36,960 nt of DNA from Burkholderiaceae bacterium (GTDB lineage Bacteria > Pseudomonadota > Gammaproteobacteria > Burkholderiales > WYBJ01), in NCBI GenBank assembly GCA_011525945.1, contig WYBJ01000182.1:1-36960 (forward strand), in the 5' to 3' direction. Positions within the stretch are counted from its first letter, which is position 1. Each line of letters starts with the position of its first letter. Position numbers and translations under genes: made by a program. Under the pieces are notes generated by a model, which was given only the letters and a program-made list of their open reading frames with translations, had not been told where the DNA came from and did not search any database. Positions 9,401 to 21,400 of this stretch are shown here, in pieces.

Positions 9401-12400
9401 TCGGCGTGGCGGTTGCGATCAACGTCGATGCGCAGCGCATCGAGGGATCGATCGGCGGCGATGTCACTGCGCCCTCGATCTCGCTCACGACAGGGCCCGA
9501 CGGCGATGGCGCCAACACGTTCGATGCCACCGCGCTTTCCGGCGCAGGCGCCGATGACATCGGCGTGGCGGGCGCGTTCGCGCTCAATCTCTCGGGTGAT
9601 CCGCGCGACATCATCGCGGCCGAGCGCACCGGCGGGGGTCAGCACGTCGCCCGCATTGCCGACGATGCGAACCTGACGCTCACCACAGCGAGCGATGTCA
9701 GCATCATCTCGACGTATGTCGGCGACTACGATGCGGTTGCGTCCGCGTCGCCGTTGAGCGGCACCCTCGGCATCGGTCCGTCGGTGGCGATCAATGCGAT
9801 CCAGCACGACACCATCGCCGAAATCGGCGATGCGCTCATCACCGGCGCCGATGACGTGATCGTGACGGCCACGGGAGCCTACACCATCGATACGCTGGCG
9901 ACGGCGGGCGCCGAGAGCGATGGCAGCCTGCCGGCCGCGGTGGCGTTGACGGCGACCTCGAACGACACCATCGCGCGCGTACGGCCGGGGTCGACGATGA
10001 GCACCATCGCCGGCGATCTGATCGTCATGGCGAGCCACAATGCCGATGCCGACACCATCGCCGATGCGGCCGCGGGCGGTGCGGACGTGGGACTCGGCGT
10101 GGCGATCGCGGCCGGCGGGCCGCTGGGCGGCGCGAGCGCCGACGGCGGCGCCAACATGACGGTGGCGGGCGACGTGACCGTTCTGGCCAACACCGACTCG
10201 GTGGCGGACGCAGACGCCTCCGCCAGCCAGGCCGGCACGCTCATCGGCGGCCTTACCGTCGACGAGGAAACCCAGCGGCAATTGAGACGCCTGGCGACCA
10301 TCGCCGGTGTGGCCGACATCCTCTACCCCTTCGTCGATCCGAATCCGCCGCTCGCGGCAAGCTTCAACGCCGAGACCGACGTCGACGACGCCACCGACAC
10401 GATCACCATCGCCACGCCGCATGAGTTCGATAGCGGCGATGCCGTCGTCTACCACAACAACCAGGACGACACCAGCATCGGCGTGCTGGTCGACGGCACG
10501 ACCTATTTCATCAGCGTCGATGCCGTCGAGCCCGCGCACGTGCGGCTGCACGCGAACCGTGCCGATGCGCTCGCCGGCGCCAATGCGCTCGATCTGGCAC
10601 CGTTGGTCGCCGACGAGGATCGCCACTCGCTGGTGGCGGAGCGCACGTTCGATCCGGCGACAGCGGTCGACGACACGGCGGATACCGTCGCCGTGGGCAG
10701 CTTCGCCGGCTTGAGCGACGGCGACGCGGTGAAGTACTTCAACGGTGGCGGCGACAATGTCGGCGGGCTGGTCGATGGGCGGCGCTACTTCGTCAATGTC
10801 GATGCCTCCGATCCGAATGCGATGACGCTGCAGTTGTTCGAGACGCGGCGCGAGGCGATGACGGGAACGAATCCGCTCGACCTCGATGCGAGCGTGGCGA
10901 GCGGCACGACGCATCGCATCGCCAAGGTCGTCGATGCCTATCACGAGCGCGACATCGAGGTCGATGCGAGCGCGGACGTGAACGATGCCGCCAACCGCAT
11001 CGACATCGTGCCCGCGGGCATCGAGACCGGCGACTCGGTCATCTATCGAACGCGCGGCGACGCTCAGTCGATCGGCGGCCTGACCGACGGCACGACCTAT
11101 TTCGTGCGCATCGTCAACGACGACAACGGCGCTCCTGTGGGGATACAGCTGCATACCAGCCGCGCCGACGCCGACGCCAATGCCAACGCCATCGATCTCG
11201 CGCCGGCGGCGGGCGCCGACCGCGCGCACGCGCTCGAACCGGCGTACGTGATCGATCCGGCGACGATGGTGGATAGCGGCGACAACACCATCGACTTGTC
11301 CGCCGTGAACGTGCATGCGGGCGACGCGGTGATCTATCGCAACGGCGGCGGTACGAGCATCGGCGGGCTCACCGACGACACGGTCTATTACATCCTTCCG
11401 CCCGTCGGCGGTCGGGTAATGCTGATGGAATCCGATGGATCCGGGATCGTCGATCTCGATGCCTCGGTCGCCACCGGCACGCAGCACCGCTTCGAGCGCG
11501 TGCTGGTCGACGCACCCGCCGAGGACAACGTTCCGGACATCCGCATGGGCGCTGCCGCGGCGATCGCGGCCGCCGCGGGGAGGCCGGTGAGCCACGCCGC
11601 GATCGGCGCGGGCGGCAACATCGTTGCCGACGACGTCGTGGTCTCGGCGTCGATGGACTACGACTCGACGGCGGATGCCAATGCGCTCGAGATCGGCGGC
11701 GTGATCGGCGTGGGTGTGGCCGCCGCCGGCAACTATTCCGAGGGCAGCCACATCGCCGAGGTCGGCAACGAGGCAACAGTCGATGCCAGCACCCTGTCGC
11801 TCATCGCCTCGGGGCCGGCGGACGTGCCGTTCGACTATGACGCCGACGCCGCGAGCGGCGCAGCCAATCTGGGCGGAAACCTGGCGGGCTCGATCGCGGT
11901 CAACGCGCTGCGTAACCATACGGCTGTGCGCATCGGCGACGACGCGACGGTAAGCGTCGACGGACAGCTCGACCTGCTGGCGAACCTGCGCCGTGATGGC
12001 GGTATCATCGTCGATGCCGGCCGTGCGCGCTCGGATACGTTCGCGGGCGAGGCCGCGTTGGGCGGGCTGGCGGCGGCGGGCGCCGCGGCAGCCGGAACGC
12101 TGACTCTGCAAGGCGATATCGTCGAAGCCTCGATCGGCGAGGGTGCGGTCGTCACTGCGCCAGACGGCGTGGACGTGCGCGCCAAGACCCGGCACGAGTT
12201 CGATAATCGCGCCGTGGGCGGTTCGATCAGCCTCGTGTTCGCGGCCGCCGTAGGCGCCGGCTTCAACTACACCAACAGCGAAGCACTTGCCGAAGTGGCT
12301 GGATCGGTCGACGTGGCCGACGGCAACCTCGATGTGGTTGCCGCGACCGACAACGCGTATGCGCCCGAAGCGCTGGGGCTTGCGGCCGGCGGGCTTGTCG

Positions 12401-15400
12401 CCGTGGCGGGTACGGTCGAAGCCAACGTCAGCAACAACATCACCCGGGCCGGAATTTCGGGTGCCGGCACGATCACGGCGGATGCCGTCAACGTGCGCGC
12501 AGCCGATACGTCGAGCCTCGATGCCGACGCGGGCGCGCTTGCGGTGAGCATCCTGGGGGCGGCGGGGGCGTCGCTCGGGCACAATGCGATGGCGAACGCG
12601 GTGATGGCTTTCATCGACGGCGCCACCGTCACCACCGATGTCAGTGCGGTGCAGGTGAACGCCCGGTCCGACTACGACATCGATGCGTTGGCGCTCGGTC
12701 TTTCGGCCGCAGGCCTGGTCGCCGGGGTGGGCAGTTTCAGCATCAATACGCTGGCAAACACCACCAGCGCAGCGCTGCGCAGCGGCGCCAGCATCGACTC
12801 GGCCGGCGACGTGACGGTCGAGGCGAGCGACGAGAGCTCGGTTGAGGCCAATTCCGGCGGGCTCGCCGCGAGCGGCCTGGTCGGCTTCGGCGCATCCGTC
12901 GCCACCAACACGTTGAGCAACACGGTCGAGGCCTACAGCGACGAGGCGAACGTCACAGCCGACAGCGGCCAGTTCGCGCTTACCGCGACTGCGTCCAACG
13001 ACGTCGCTGCGCTTGCACTGGGGTTCGGCGCCGGCGGGATCGTGGGCGGCTTCGCCACGGTCACCAGCAACGACATCGATACCCGCAGCGACGCCTCGGT
13101 GCGCCGCGGCGGCACGATCGAAGCGCTTTCGGCGCTGATTCGGGCCAGCGACGATTCCAGCATCGACGCCGACTCCGGTGGGCTCGCCGCAAGCCTCGGC
13201 GTCGGGGTTGGCGGCTCGATCGCGCGCAATACGATGGGTGCGAACGTGAGCGCGGGCATCGGTGGCGCGACGCTCACCACCACCTCCGGCAATGTCGACA
13301 TCGGCGCACAATCGAGCTTCGATGCGCAGGCCGACGCCCTGGGCTTCTCGATTGCGGGACTGATCGGCGGTATCGGCACGGTGACGATCAATGACCTGGC
13401 GAATGCCACACGGGCATTCATCGACGACGGCGCGATCGTCGATTCGGCCGCGGCCGTGCTGATCGTTGCGCAGGACGACTCGTCGGCCGACGCCGACTCG
13501 GGCGGCCTCGCCGTCGGGGGACTGGTGGGCGCCGGGCTGTCGTTCGCGTCGAGCAAGATCTTCGACGATGTCGATGCCGTCATCGATGGCGTGGAAACTA
13601 TCGTCGATGCCGCCGGCGCGCTCCTGTTGCAGGCCACACTCGCACCGACCGTCAGCGCCAATGCGGTCGGATTCAGCGCCAGCGCCTTTGCCGCGGCGAG
13701 CGGTGCGGTAAGCGTGGCCGAGACGGGCGGACGCGCGCGCGCGGCGATCCTGAATGGCGCCACGGTGAGTGCCGACACGATCCTGATCGACGCGACGGCG
13801 CAGGCGACTCCCGAGGCGGATGCGGGTGGCTTCGCCGGTTCCGCCTTCGCCGCGGCGGGCGTGATGATCGCCGAGACGGTCGCGGGCCACGGCGCGCAGG
13901 CCGAGGCGACCGGGGTCATCACCACCTCGCAGCTCGACGTCAGCGCCGACGCGACGCGCAGCGGCGAGGCTGACGTGAGCTTCTTCGGCATCGCGCTCTT
14001 CACCGGCGAGGTGGGCTTCGAAGCCGAAAAGACCGCCGGCACGACCTCGGCAATCATCGGCGCGGACGCCGACATCACCATCACCGGCGGCGGCGATGTG
14101 AACGTGAGCGCGGTGTCGAACGACAGCGCCGATCCGCACATCGTCGACGCGGCCGTGGGCGCCTTTATGATCGGCGCGCAGGCGACTTCCGCCCTGATCG
14201 AATCGAGCACCCGCTCGCGCGTGTCGGGGCGTGTCAGCGCGCGCAACGTCAACGTGTCGGCAACCGCGGACAAGCAGGCCGATGCCGTCACCGACATCGT
14301 CAACATCAGCATCCTGACGCTCAACGGCGTCGCACTCTCCGGCATCGCCGATGCGCTGCCCGAGGACTTGCCGATCTCGATCATTCCGCCATTCGACACG
14401 GTCGCCACCGCCGAGATCACCGGCACCACCGAGGCCTTCCTCGGCGATGGCGCCGACGTCACGGCGAGCGGGACCTTGAGCATCAGCGCCGATTCGACCA
14501 ACAACGCCAATGCGAACAATTTGTCGGCGGGCGCGACGCTGGTCAACGTGGCCGACACCGCGGCCCACGCCACCGCGGGCGGCGCCACCCGCGTGCACAT
14601 CGACGAGGGCGCGTCGATCGACGTGACCGCGCTCACCACCACCGCAACGGCCGACAACGATGCCAGCGCGGGTGGCGACTATGCCGGTGTCTCGGGCGTC
14701 AACGTGCAGTTGGCCGACGTGGTGGCGCTGACCAACCACGTCGTCGCTGCCTACATCGGCCCGGCCAAGGGCGACGCGCCGAGCGGCGATCCCAACACCA
14801 CGCTCAGGATCGACAACGGCGGCTTGAATCTCATCGCGACCTCGCAGAACGACGCGTCGGTTGGCCAGATCACGCTCGATGCGAGCCTCGTGACCTACGA
14901 GAAGGTGCGCCCGGAAGCGAACGCGGGTGGCGCGACGCGCGCGCATGTCGGCGGCGGCTTCGACATCTTCGCCGACGGCGTCGAGGCGAACGCGCAAGCC
15001 ACCAACACGGCGAGCACGCAGGCGTTCTCTTTCGAGCTGGGTCTGGTGGATGTCGACGAGTCCGAGCGCTCCGCGCGCACCACCCACACGACCGAGGCGT
15101 TCGTCTCGGCGGGCGCGAACCTCGACATCAACGGCGGCGCGCTCACGCTCGATGCCGATTCGGTCAACGATGTCTCGATCGACCAGATCACGCCAGTCGA
15201 TATCGGGGTGGTGGATTTGAACTTCGTTTCCTCGACCGCCGACGCCGGCGGCAGTACCAGCGCCTATGTCGCCGAAGGCGCGACGCTGGCGGCGGCGGCA
15301 CTGACAGCCAATGCGACCTCCGATAACGAGGCCGAAGTCGACCGCTTCCAGTTCGGAGCCTCGGTGGTGGGGCTGCAGAAGGCGACGCCACGCGCGTTCA

Positions 15401-18400
15401 CGACGCATAACACCGCAGCCTACGTCGGCCCGGCGGCGGGGGTCGACCCGACCGGCGCCGCCGGCACGGTCACCCTTTCCGGTGCGCTCGACCTGAACGC
15501 GACCTCGACCAACGACGCCACCGTGGGCGATGTCAGCATCGGTTTCGGCGTGGTCGGCATCGATCTGATGAAGCCCGAGATGCGCGCCGGCGGCAGCACG
15601 CGCGTGCTGGTGGGCGGGGACTACACCATCAGCGCCACCGGCATCGACGGCGAGGCCCGCGCGACCAACAACGCCGGCTCGAACGCGGTGCCGATCTCGA
15701 TCAACCTGGTCGATGTCTCCGAGGTGAGCGCCGAAGTGCGCACCACGCACGAAACCGAGGCGATCGTGAGCCGCGCCGCCGATTTCACTTTGAACGGCGG
15801 CGGCATCGCACTCGACGCCGAGTCACGCAACGCGGCGACCCTCGACCGCGTCGACCTGGGCGCCTCCCTGGTGAGCGTCGGTACGTTGAAACCGCTGGTC
15901 GAAACGGCCGGTGCGACGCGTGCGTTCGTCGAGGAAGGTGCCGCCGTGCGCGCCGGCAGCCTCGCGCTCGCCGCGGCGGCGGAGAACGATGCGAGCCTCG
16001 ATTCGGTCATCGTCGCGGTGAGCCTGGTCGACGTCAGCACGATCCGGCCCACGGTGCAGACGACCCATGTGGTCGACGCCTATGTCGGTCCGCGTGCCGG
16101 GGTTGCGCCCAACGGCGCGAGCGGCTTGATCGATGTCGCGGGCACGTTGAGCGTGAGCGCGGGCCAAGTGGGCAGCGGCAACAGCGCCAGCATCGACGCC
16201 TTCTCGCTCTCGGTCGGCCTGGTCACTTTCGATTCGGTGCGGCCCGAGGTCATGGTCGGCGGTCAGACGCTCGCGCACCTCGGCGGCAATTTCGCGATCG
16301 ATGCCGGGGCCGTGAACGTCACCGCCAGCGCGCTCGACAACAGCGCTTCGAGCGATATCTTCGCGCTCAACATCGGCCTGGTGAACGTGGGCGCGGGCGG
16401 TGCGGCGAGCCCGATCCGGGTCGCGCACGAAACCGCGGCGTATCTCGCCGACGCGGCCGACGTCACGGTGACCGGCGGGCCGCTCGCATTCCTGGCCGAA
16501 TCAAGCGCAGATGTGAATGCCGACAACTTCAATATCGGCGTGAGCCTCGCGAACGTGTCGGAGCTGAACGCGGTGGCGCGCCTCGAAAGCACCACGCGCG
16601 CCTTCGTCGGCGCCAACGCGCAGCTCGATGCCGGCAACGTGTCGCTGACCGCGCGCTCGACCGGCAACAGCGCCAGCGCTTCGATGACGAGTGTCGATGT
16701 AAGCCTGCTCAACGTGGTCGATCTGAACCCGACCGCGACCGTCGCCGACACGGTCGAAACCTTCATCGCGGGCGGCGCGAACGTGGATGCGGGCGACATT
16801 GCGCTGTCGTCGATCCTCAACTCGCAGGCCGACGCGGATGCCGACACCGGCGGCTTCGGGCTGGTGGACGTGCGCAGCGTCGATCCCATAGCCCAGGCGC
16901 AGAGCAGCGTGCGTTCGTTCGTCGACGGCGTCGTCGCGAGTGGCGATTTGACGCTCTCGGCGAGTGCCACCCGCGACGCCGATGCGCAGACGGCGGTGGT
17001 CGCGATCGGCGTCGTGGGTTCCGCCGGCGCGGACGCGAGCGCCGACACCTCCGGCAACACGCAGGTCTACTTCGGCTCGGCTTCTCGCATAACCGCGAGC
17101 GGCAACGTGTCGGGCAGCGCCGTTTCCATCAACCGCTCGAACGCCAAGTCGACCGGCGGCGGCGGCGGCGTGGTCGGCGTGGGCATCCTGGACTCGAGCG
17201 CAAACCTGACCGGCGCCACGACGGCGTACTTCAACCCGGGCGCGCAGGTGCTCGGGGCGGCGAACGTCGAGCTGAGCGCGGTCGCGGCGAACACGGCCAA
17301 AGCCGAGACGACGGCAGGCACCGGCGGGGTCGTGAGCGTGCGCGGCGCGCAGGCGACGGCCACCGTGACGCCGGCGATCGAAGCGGTCATCGACAACAAC
17401 GTCTCGATGCAGAACGTCGGCGGCGCCGTGACGCTGCACGCCGAGTCGCTGCGCGCCGAGGGCGACTCGAACGCGGGTTCGTACGGCGGCGGCCTGGTCG
17501 ACGTCGGTGCCGCGCGCACCGATACCGACGTTACACCCACGATCAACGCCTACATCGACACCGGCGCCACGCTCGATGTCGGTGGTTCGGTGACGGTCGA
17601 GGCGCTCGCCCGCGCCCAGTCCGCAGGCAGCCTCGACGATACCTTCACGCCCGATCAGGCGACGATCGACAACGACACCATCACGTTCGTCCAGCATGGC
17701 CTGAACAACGGCGATCGCGTCACCTACAACCCGAACGGAAATCCGGCGATCGGCACGGCGGACGGCGGCACGCTCACGACGGCTCGTGAGTACAGCGTCA
17801 TCGCCACCGGCGACGATACGATTCAACTCGGGGCCCAGTTCAGCGGCGAGGGCGCCAACACCGGCAATGCGCTCGATCCGGGTATCGGGGTGGACGCAAG
17901 CCGTGACCGCATCCGCTTCGCCGTCGCGCACGGTTTCGAGACGGGCGATGCGGTCAAGTACAGCAACGACGGCACGTCGATCAGCACCGGGCTCAACGCC
18001 ACCGACACGTTCTTCGTGCGCAAGCTCGACGACTTCACCGTCAAGCTCTACGCAACCGAGAACGAGGCGCGTGGGCTGGGCGGTTTCGCCGACGACCTCT
18101 TCTTCCCAGTCAGCGTCGATGCGACCGCCGACACCATCACCGTGGCCGGCAGCGGTTACGCCGAGGACCAGGCGATCACTTACCGCGCGGCGCCTTCGGT
18201 TCCGTTCACCAGCGAAGCGGTCGACTTCGACAGCGGCACGGGTACCGCCGTCGACAACGATCAACTCTTCCTGCCGGGGCACGGTTTCTCGAACGGCAAC
18301 CGGGTGATCTACCGGGTCCAGTCCGGCGGCACGCCGATTGGTGGCCTCACGCCCGATACCGCGTATTTCGTCATCCGGCTCGATGGCGATCACATCCAGC

Positions 18401-21400
18401 TCGCGGCCACACTGGATGCGACCGATCCGGACGACGCCGACGACGATGTCGGCATCACGCCCATTGCCTTGTCGCCCGACAAGAACCCGCCGCATGACCA
18501 GGAGCGCCACCTGCTGGAGCGCGAAGCGATCGGTGGGCTCGCCGATGGTGTCACCTATTACGCCCGCAACGTCTCGGGCAATACCTTCCAGCTCGCGACC
18601 ACGCCAGGCGGCGCGCCGATCACCAACCTCGACGGTGCCGGGCGCATCGGGCTGCACGCGTTCTCGCGGCCAGGTTTCGATCTCACCGCGCAGGACGGCA
18701 CCCACAGCTTGCGGCTCGATCTCACCACGGCACCGGGCGGCAGTCATTTGTTACTTGGGCCGGGTGGCGTGTCATTGCGCACGATCTCGCCGCCTGCAGG
18801 CGATGGCCAGAGCTCTGCGTCCGCGAAGGGCGGTGGGGGCGGCTTCGTTGCCTACGGCAATCCCGACAGCGACCTTGTGATCACGCAAAACGTGCAGGCA
18901 TTCATCGCAGCCGCGTCGTTGCAGGCCGGCGGCGATGTCGAGGTGCACTCGAGCTCGGTGGTCAATTCGTCGGCTTACGCGAGCAATGGCGGCGGTGGCT
19001 TCGTCGCGGTCGGCGAATCGGACGCCAACAACGACGTCAACCACAACAATCGCGCCTACATCGGCGTCGACGACGGCGACGGCAACATCGTGGGCGACGG
19101 CGTGAACATCGAAGCGGCGGGGCATCTGAGCGTAACGTCCGAATCGTCGCTCGACGTCTCGATCCGGTCGAACAGCGACGCCGGCGGCTTTGTCGCCGAC
19201 GTCGACGCGGCCTCGCACGGCACCCTCAACGACGAGACCCAGGCGGTCGTCGGATCGAACGCGCGCGTGACCGCCCGCAGCGCCTCGCTCCTCTCGCAGT
19301 GGACGCACCTGGACTTCATCTACCATTCCGAATCGGATGCAGGCGGCTTTGCCGGCGACGCCGACGCGACCGCCAATGGCAGCGTGAATCCGCATGCCTT
19401 AACGGCGATCCGCGGCGGCGCTCAGCTCACCGGTTTCGAAGGGGTCGACGTGCGCGCCCGGTTGAACGATTCGACCATGAGCCAGAGCGACGTCGACGCG
19501 GATTTCGACGGGCTCTTCGGCGATGGCGACGAGCACACGGATGCGAACTACAATCCGAGCACGCTGATCGATGCCGATCCCGGTGCGCTGGTCACCGCGG
19601 GGCCGCGGCTCTTCCCCGGTCCCGGGGTCCCGGCGATCGATGTCACCCCCCTGCAGCAACCGGCCGGATTCGACCGCCTTGCGTTGTTCGTTCAAATCGA
19701 CACCGAGGACGCGCCGCGCAACATCAACTGGGATTCGAACGTGCTGCTGCTGCCCGGCCCGAATCCAACGCTGATCGTCGACCCGGATGGGCGAATCGTC
19801 AAAGCCATCAATGCAGCCGTTCTGGGCGTGGGCAGCGCGATCGGCTCCTTTGTCGATCCGGACTTCAACGGCAGCTTTACGGTCGACAACATCATCAACG
19901 ACAACGATCGCGGCCAGGCGCTGTTCCGTTCCAACGACACGGGCGACTCGAACATCGTCACCGTGCTGCCGAACGGGCCGTTGTTCACGTTCCGCGAGAC
20001 CTACGTCGGGGTCGAGATCCTGAACCAGTCGGGCTTGGATATGGTGATCAGCGACATCGAAGTCGTGAACACCTTCATCTCGACACCCGAGGACGAGGTC
20101 ATCATCGAGGTCGATCATGTCGACAACTTCGAGTTCGACGTAAACCACGACTTCAAGCCGACGCTGATCGAGATCGCGAACACGATCAACCAGATCAACG
20201 GCCTCGCGCCTGACATCACGTTCGCCGGCGTGGTCAACAACCCGATCGGCATGACCGATGTCTTCAACGCCCGTGGCGACATCCTCTCTAGCCTGCCCGG
20301 CGGCGGAGAATTCCCGACGCCTCCCGGACTCATCCGCACCGACAGCTTCCGCATCGAGGCGGTGCAAGGCAGCGTCGGGCGCACCGACGCACAACGCCTG
20401 CGCCTGGAGATCGTCGAGAGCAACGACGGTCCGACCGGCGGCGATCGTTACCGCACGTCCGATGCGGGCTTCCGCAACTACATGGAGCTGCGCGGTCTGC
20501 TGCGTCGTGCGCTGGTCGGTGCCGAGGGCGTGACCGGATTCAACGTCGATGTCGAACGCATCAAGTCGGGCAGCGGGCGCTCGGCCGATGTCAATCTGGA
20601 GCTTTTGAACGGTTTCAATCAGCCGACCGTGATTCCGGGGCCGTACGAGGTCGAGGTGTTCGAACCGGTCGTCGTCAATACGCCGGTGAACCCGCCGGGA
20701 CCGCCCGGGGCGCCGCCGCGCACGACCATCGTCACCGACCACTTCCGCCAGTCGCCGGGCAGCGTGCCGACGATCTTCCCGCGCGGGGTATGGGGTGCGG
20801 GTATCGCGGCAATCGATGTGCGCTACGTTGTCGGCCAGACGCTCGATCCGATCCGCCGCATCATCAGCGGCAACAATATCGACATCCTCGGCCTGCCGAT
20901 TCAGGGAGGACCGTTTATCAATCTGCTGGGCTGGACCGATATCGTCGAGTCCGGTCCGCTTTTCCCCGGCAACATCGACGTTCTCACCAACGGCCACATC
21001 ACGCTGACCGAAGAGATCGGCGACATGCGCGTCGGGCGCATCGAATCGACCGCACGCGACGTGTACCTGACCTCCCGCCTGGCGGACATCATCGACCTGC
21101 CGGCGGACGAGAGCGAGGCCGATGTCCTAGGCGTGAATCTCAGGTTCAACGCGCCGCTGGGACGCGTGGGCACGTTCGAGAATCCGCTCGAAATCGACTC
21201 GTCGCGCCCTGTGGACGGGGTGGTGAAGGCCGATGCCCTGTCGGACATCGTGCTGATCGAGATGGCGCTCGATATGAATGTCGACCGTGCCCGCTCGGAG
21301 TCGGGCGATGTTTCGCTTACGACCATCCGCGGCAGCATCCTCGACGCATTCGACGACGCCGCGGCCGATTCGATCGGGGTCAACCTCATATTCGATGCCA

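Larger units (their letters stand above)
6925..10260 (+). repeat. About 400-residue super-repeat, three copies (residues ~1165-2276)
   Basis: Three divergent copies share the same order of sub-motifs: 'GAxLTLxxGxDLLV', then 'AEIQDAxIxG', then 'GDLTVAAxH', then 'VSVxAxxDSxxDADAxAS', then an Ala-rich 'GAAAAAAxNLDF'. The AEIQDA-type anchor (AEIGDA in the third copy) falls at 7105, 8638 and 9817. The first interval (1533 nt) is longer than the second (1179 nt), partly because the first unit carries an inserted HGL-type module. Copies differ widely at DNA level, so this is an old protein-level duplication. Confidence 0.7.

Noticed and set aside
12933..14657. 574-codon minus-strand frame rich in Ala, Ser, Pro and Val
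   Set aside because: Shadow of the repeat region; it resembles secreted proteins only because antisense of GCC/GAT/GGC codons yields Ala/Ser/Pro-rich strings.
8386..15750. A 2454-codon open frame on the minus strand, antisense to the giant gene
   Set aside because: It arises because the sense frame almost never uses TTA, CTA or TCA codons in this GC-rich repeat region. The product is an Arg/His/Gly-rich string with no domain pattern, no RBS was seen, and the sense strand has clear domains.
12181..17010. CRISPR-like or DNA-level direct repeats
   Set aside because: Periodicity is at protein level with strongly diverged DNA and continuous coding; no identical short repeats with spacers were seen.
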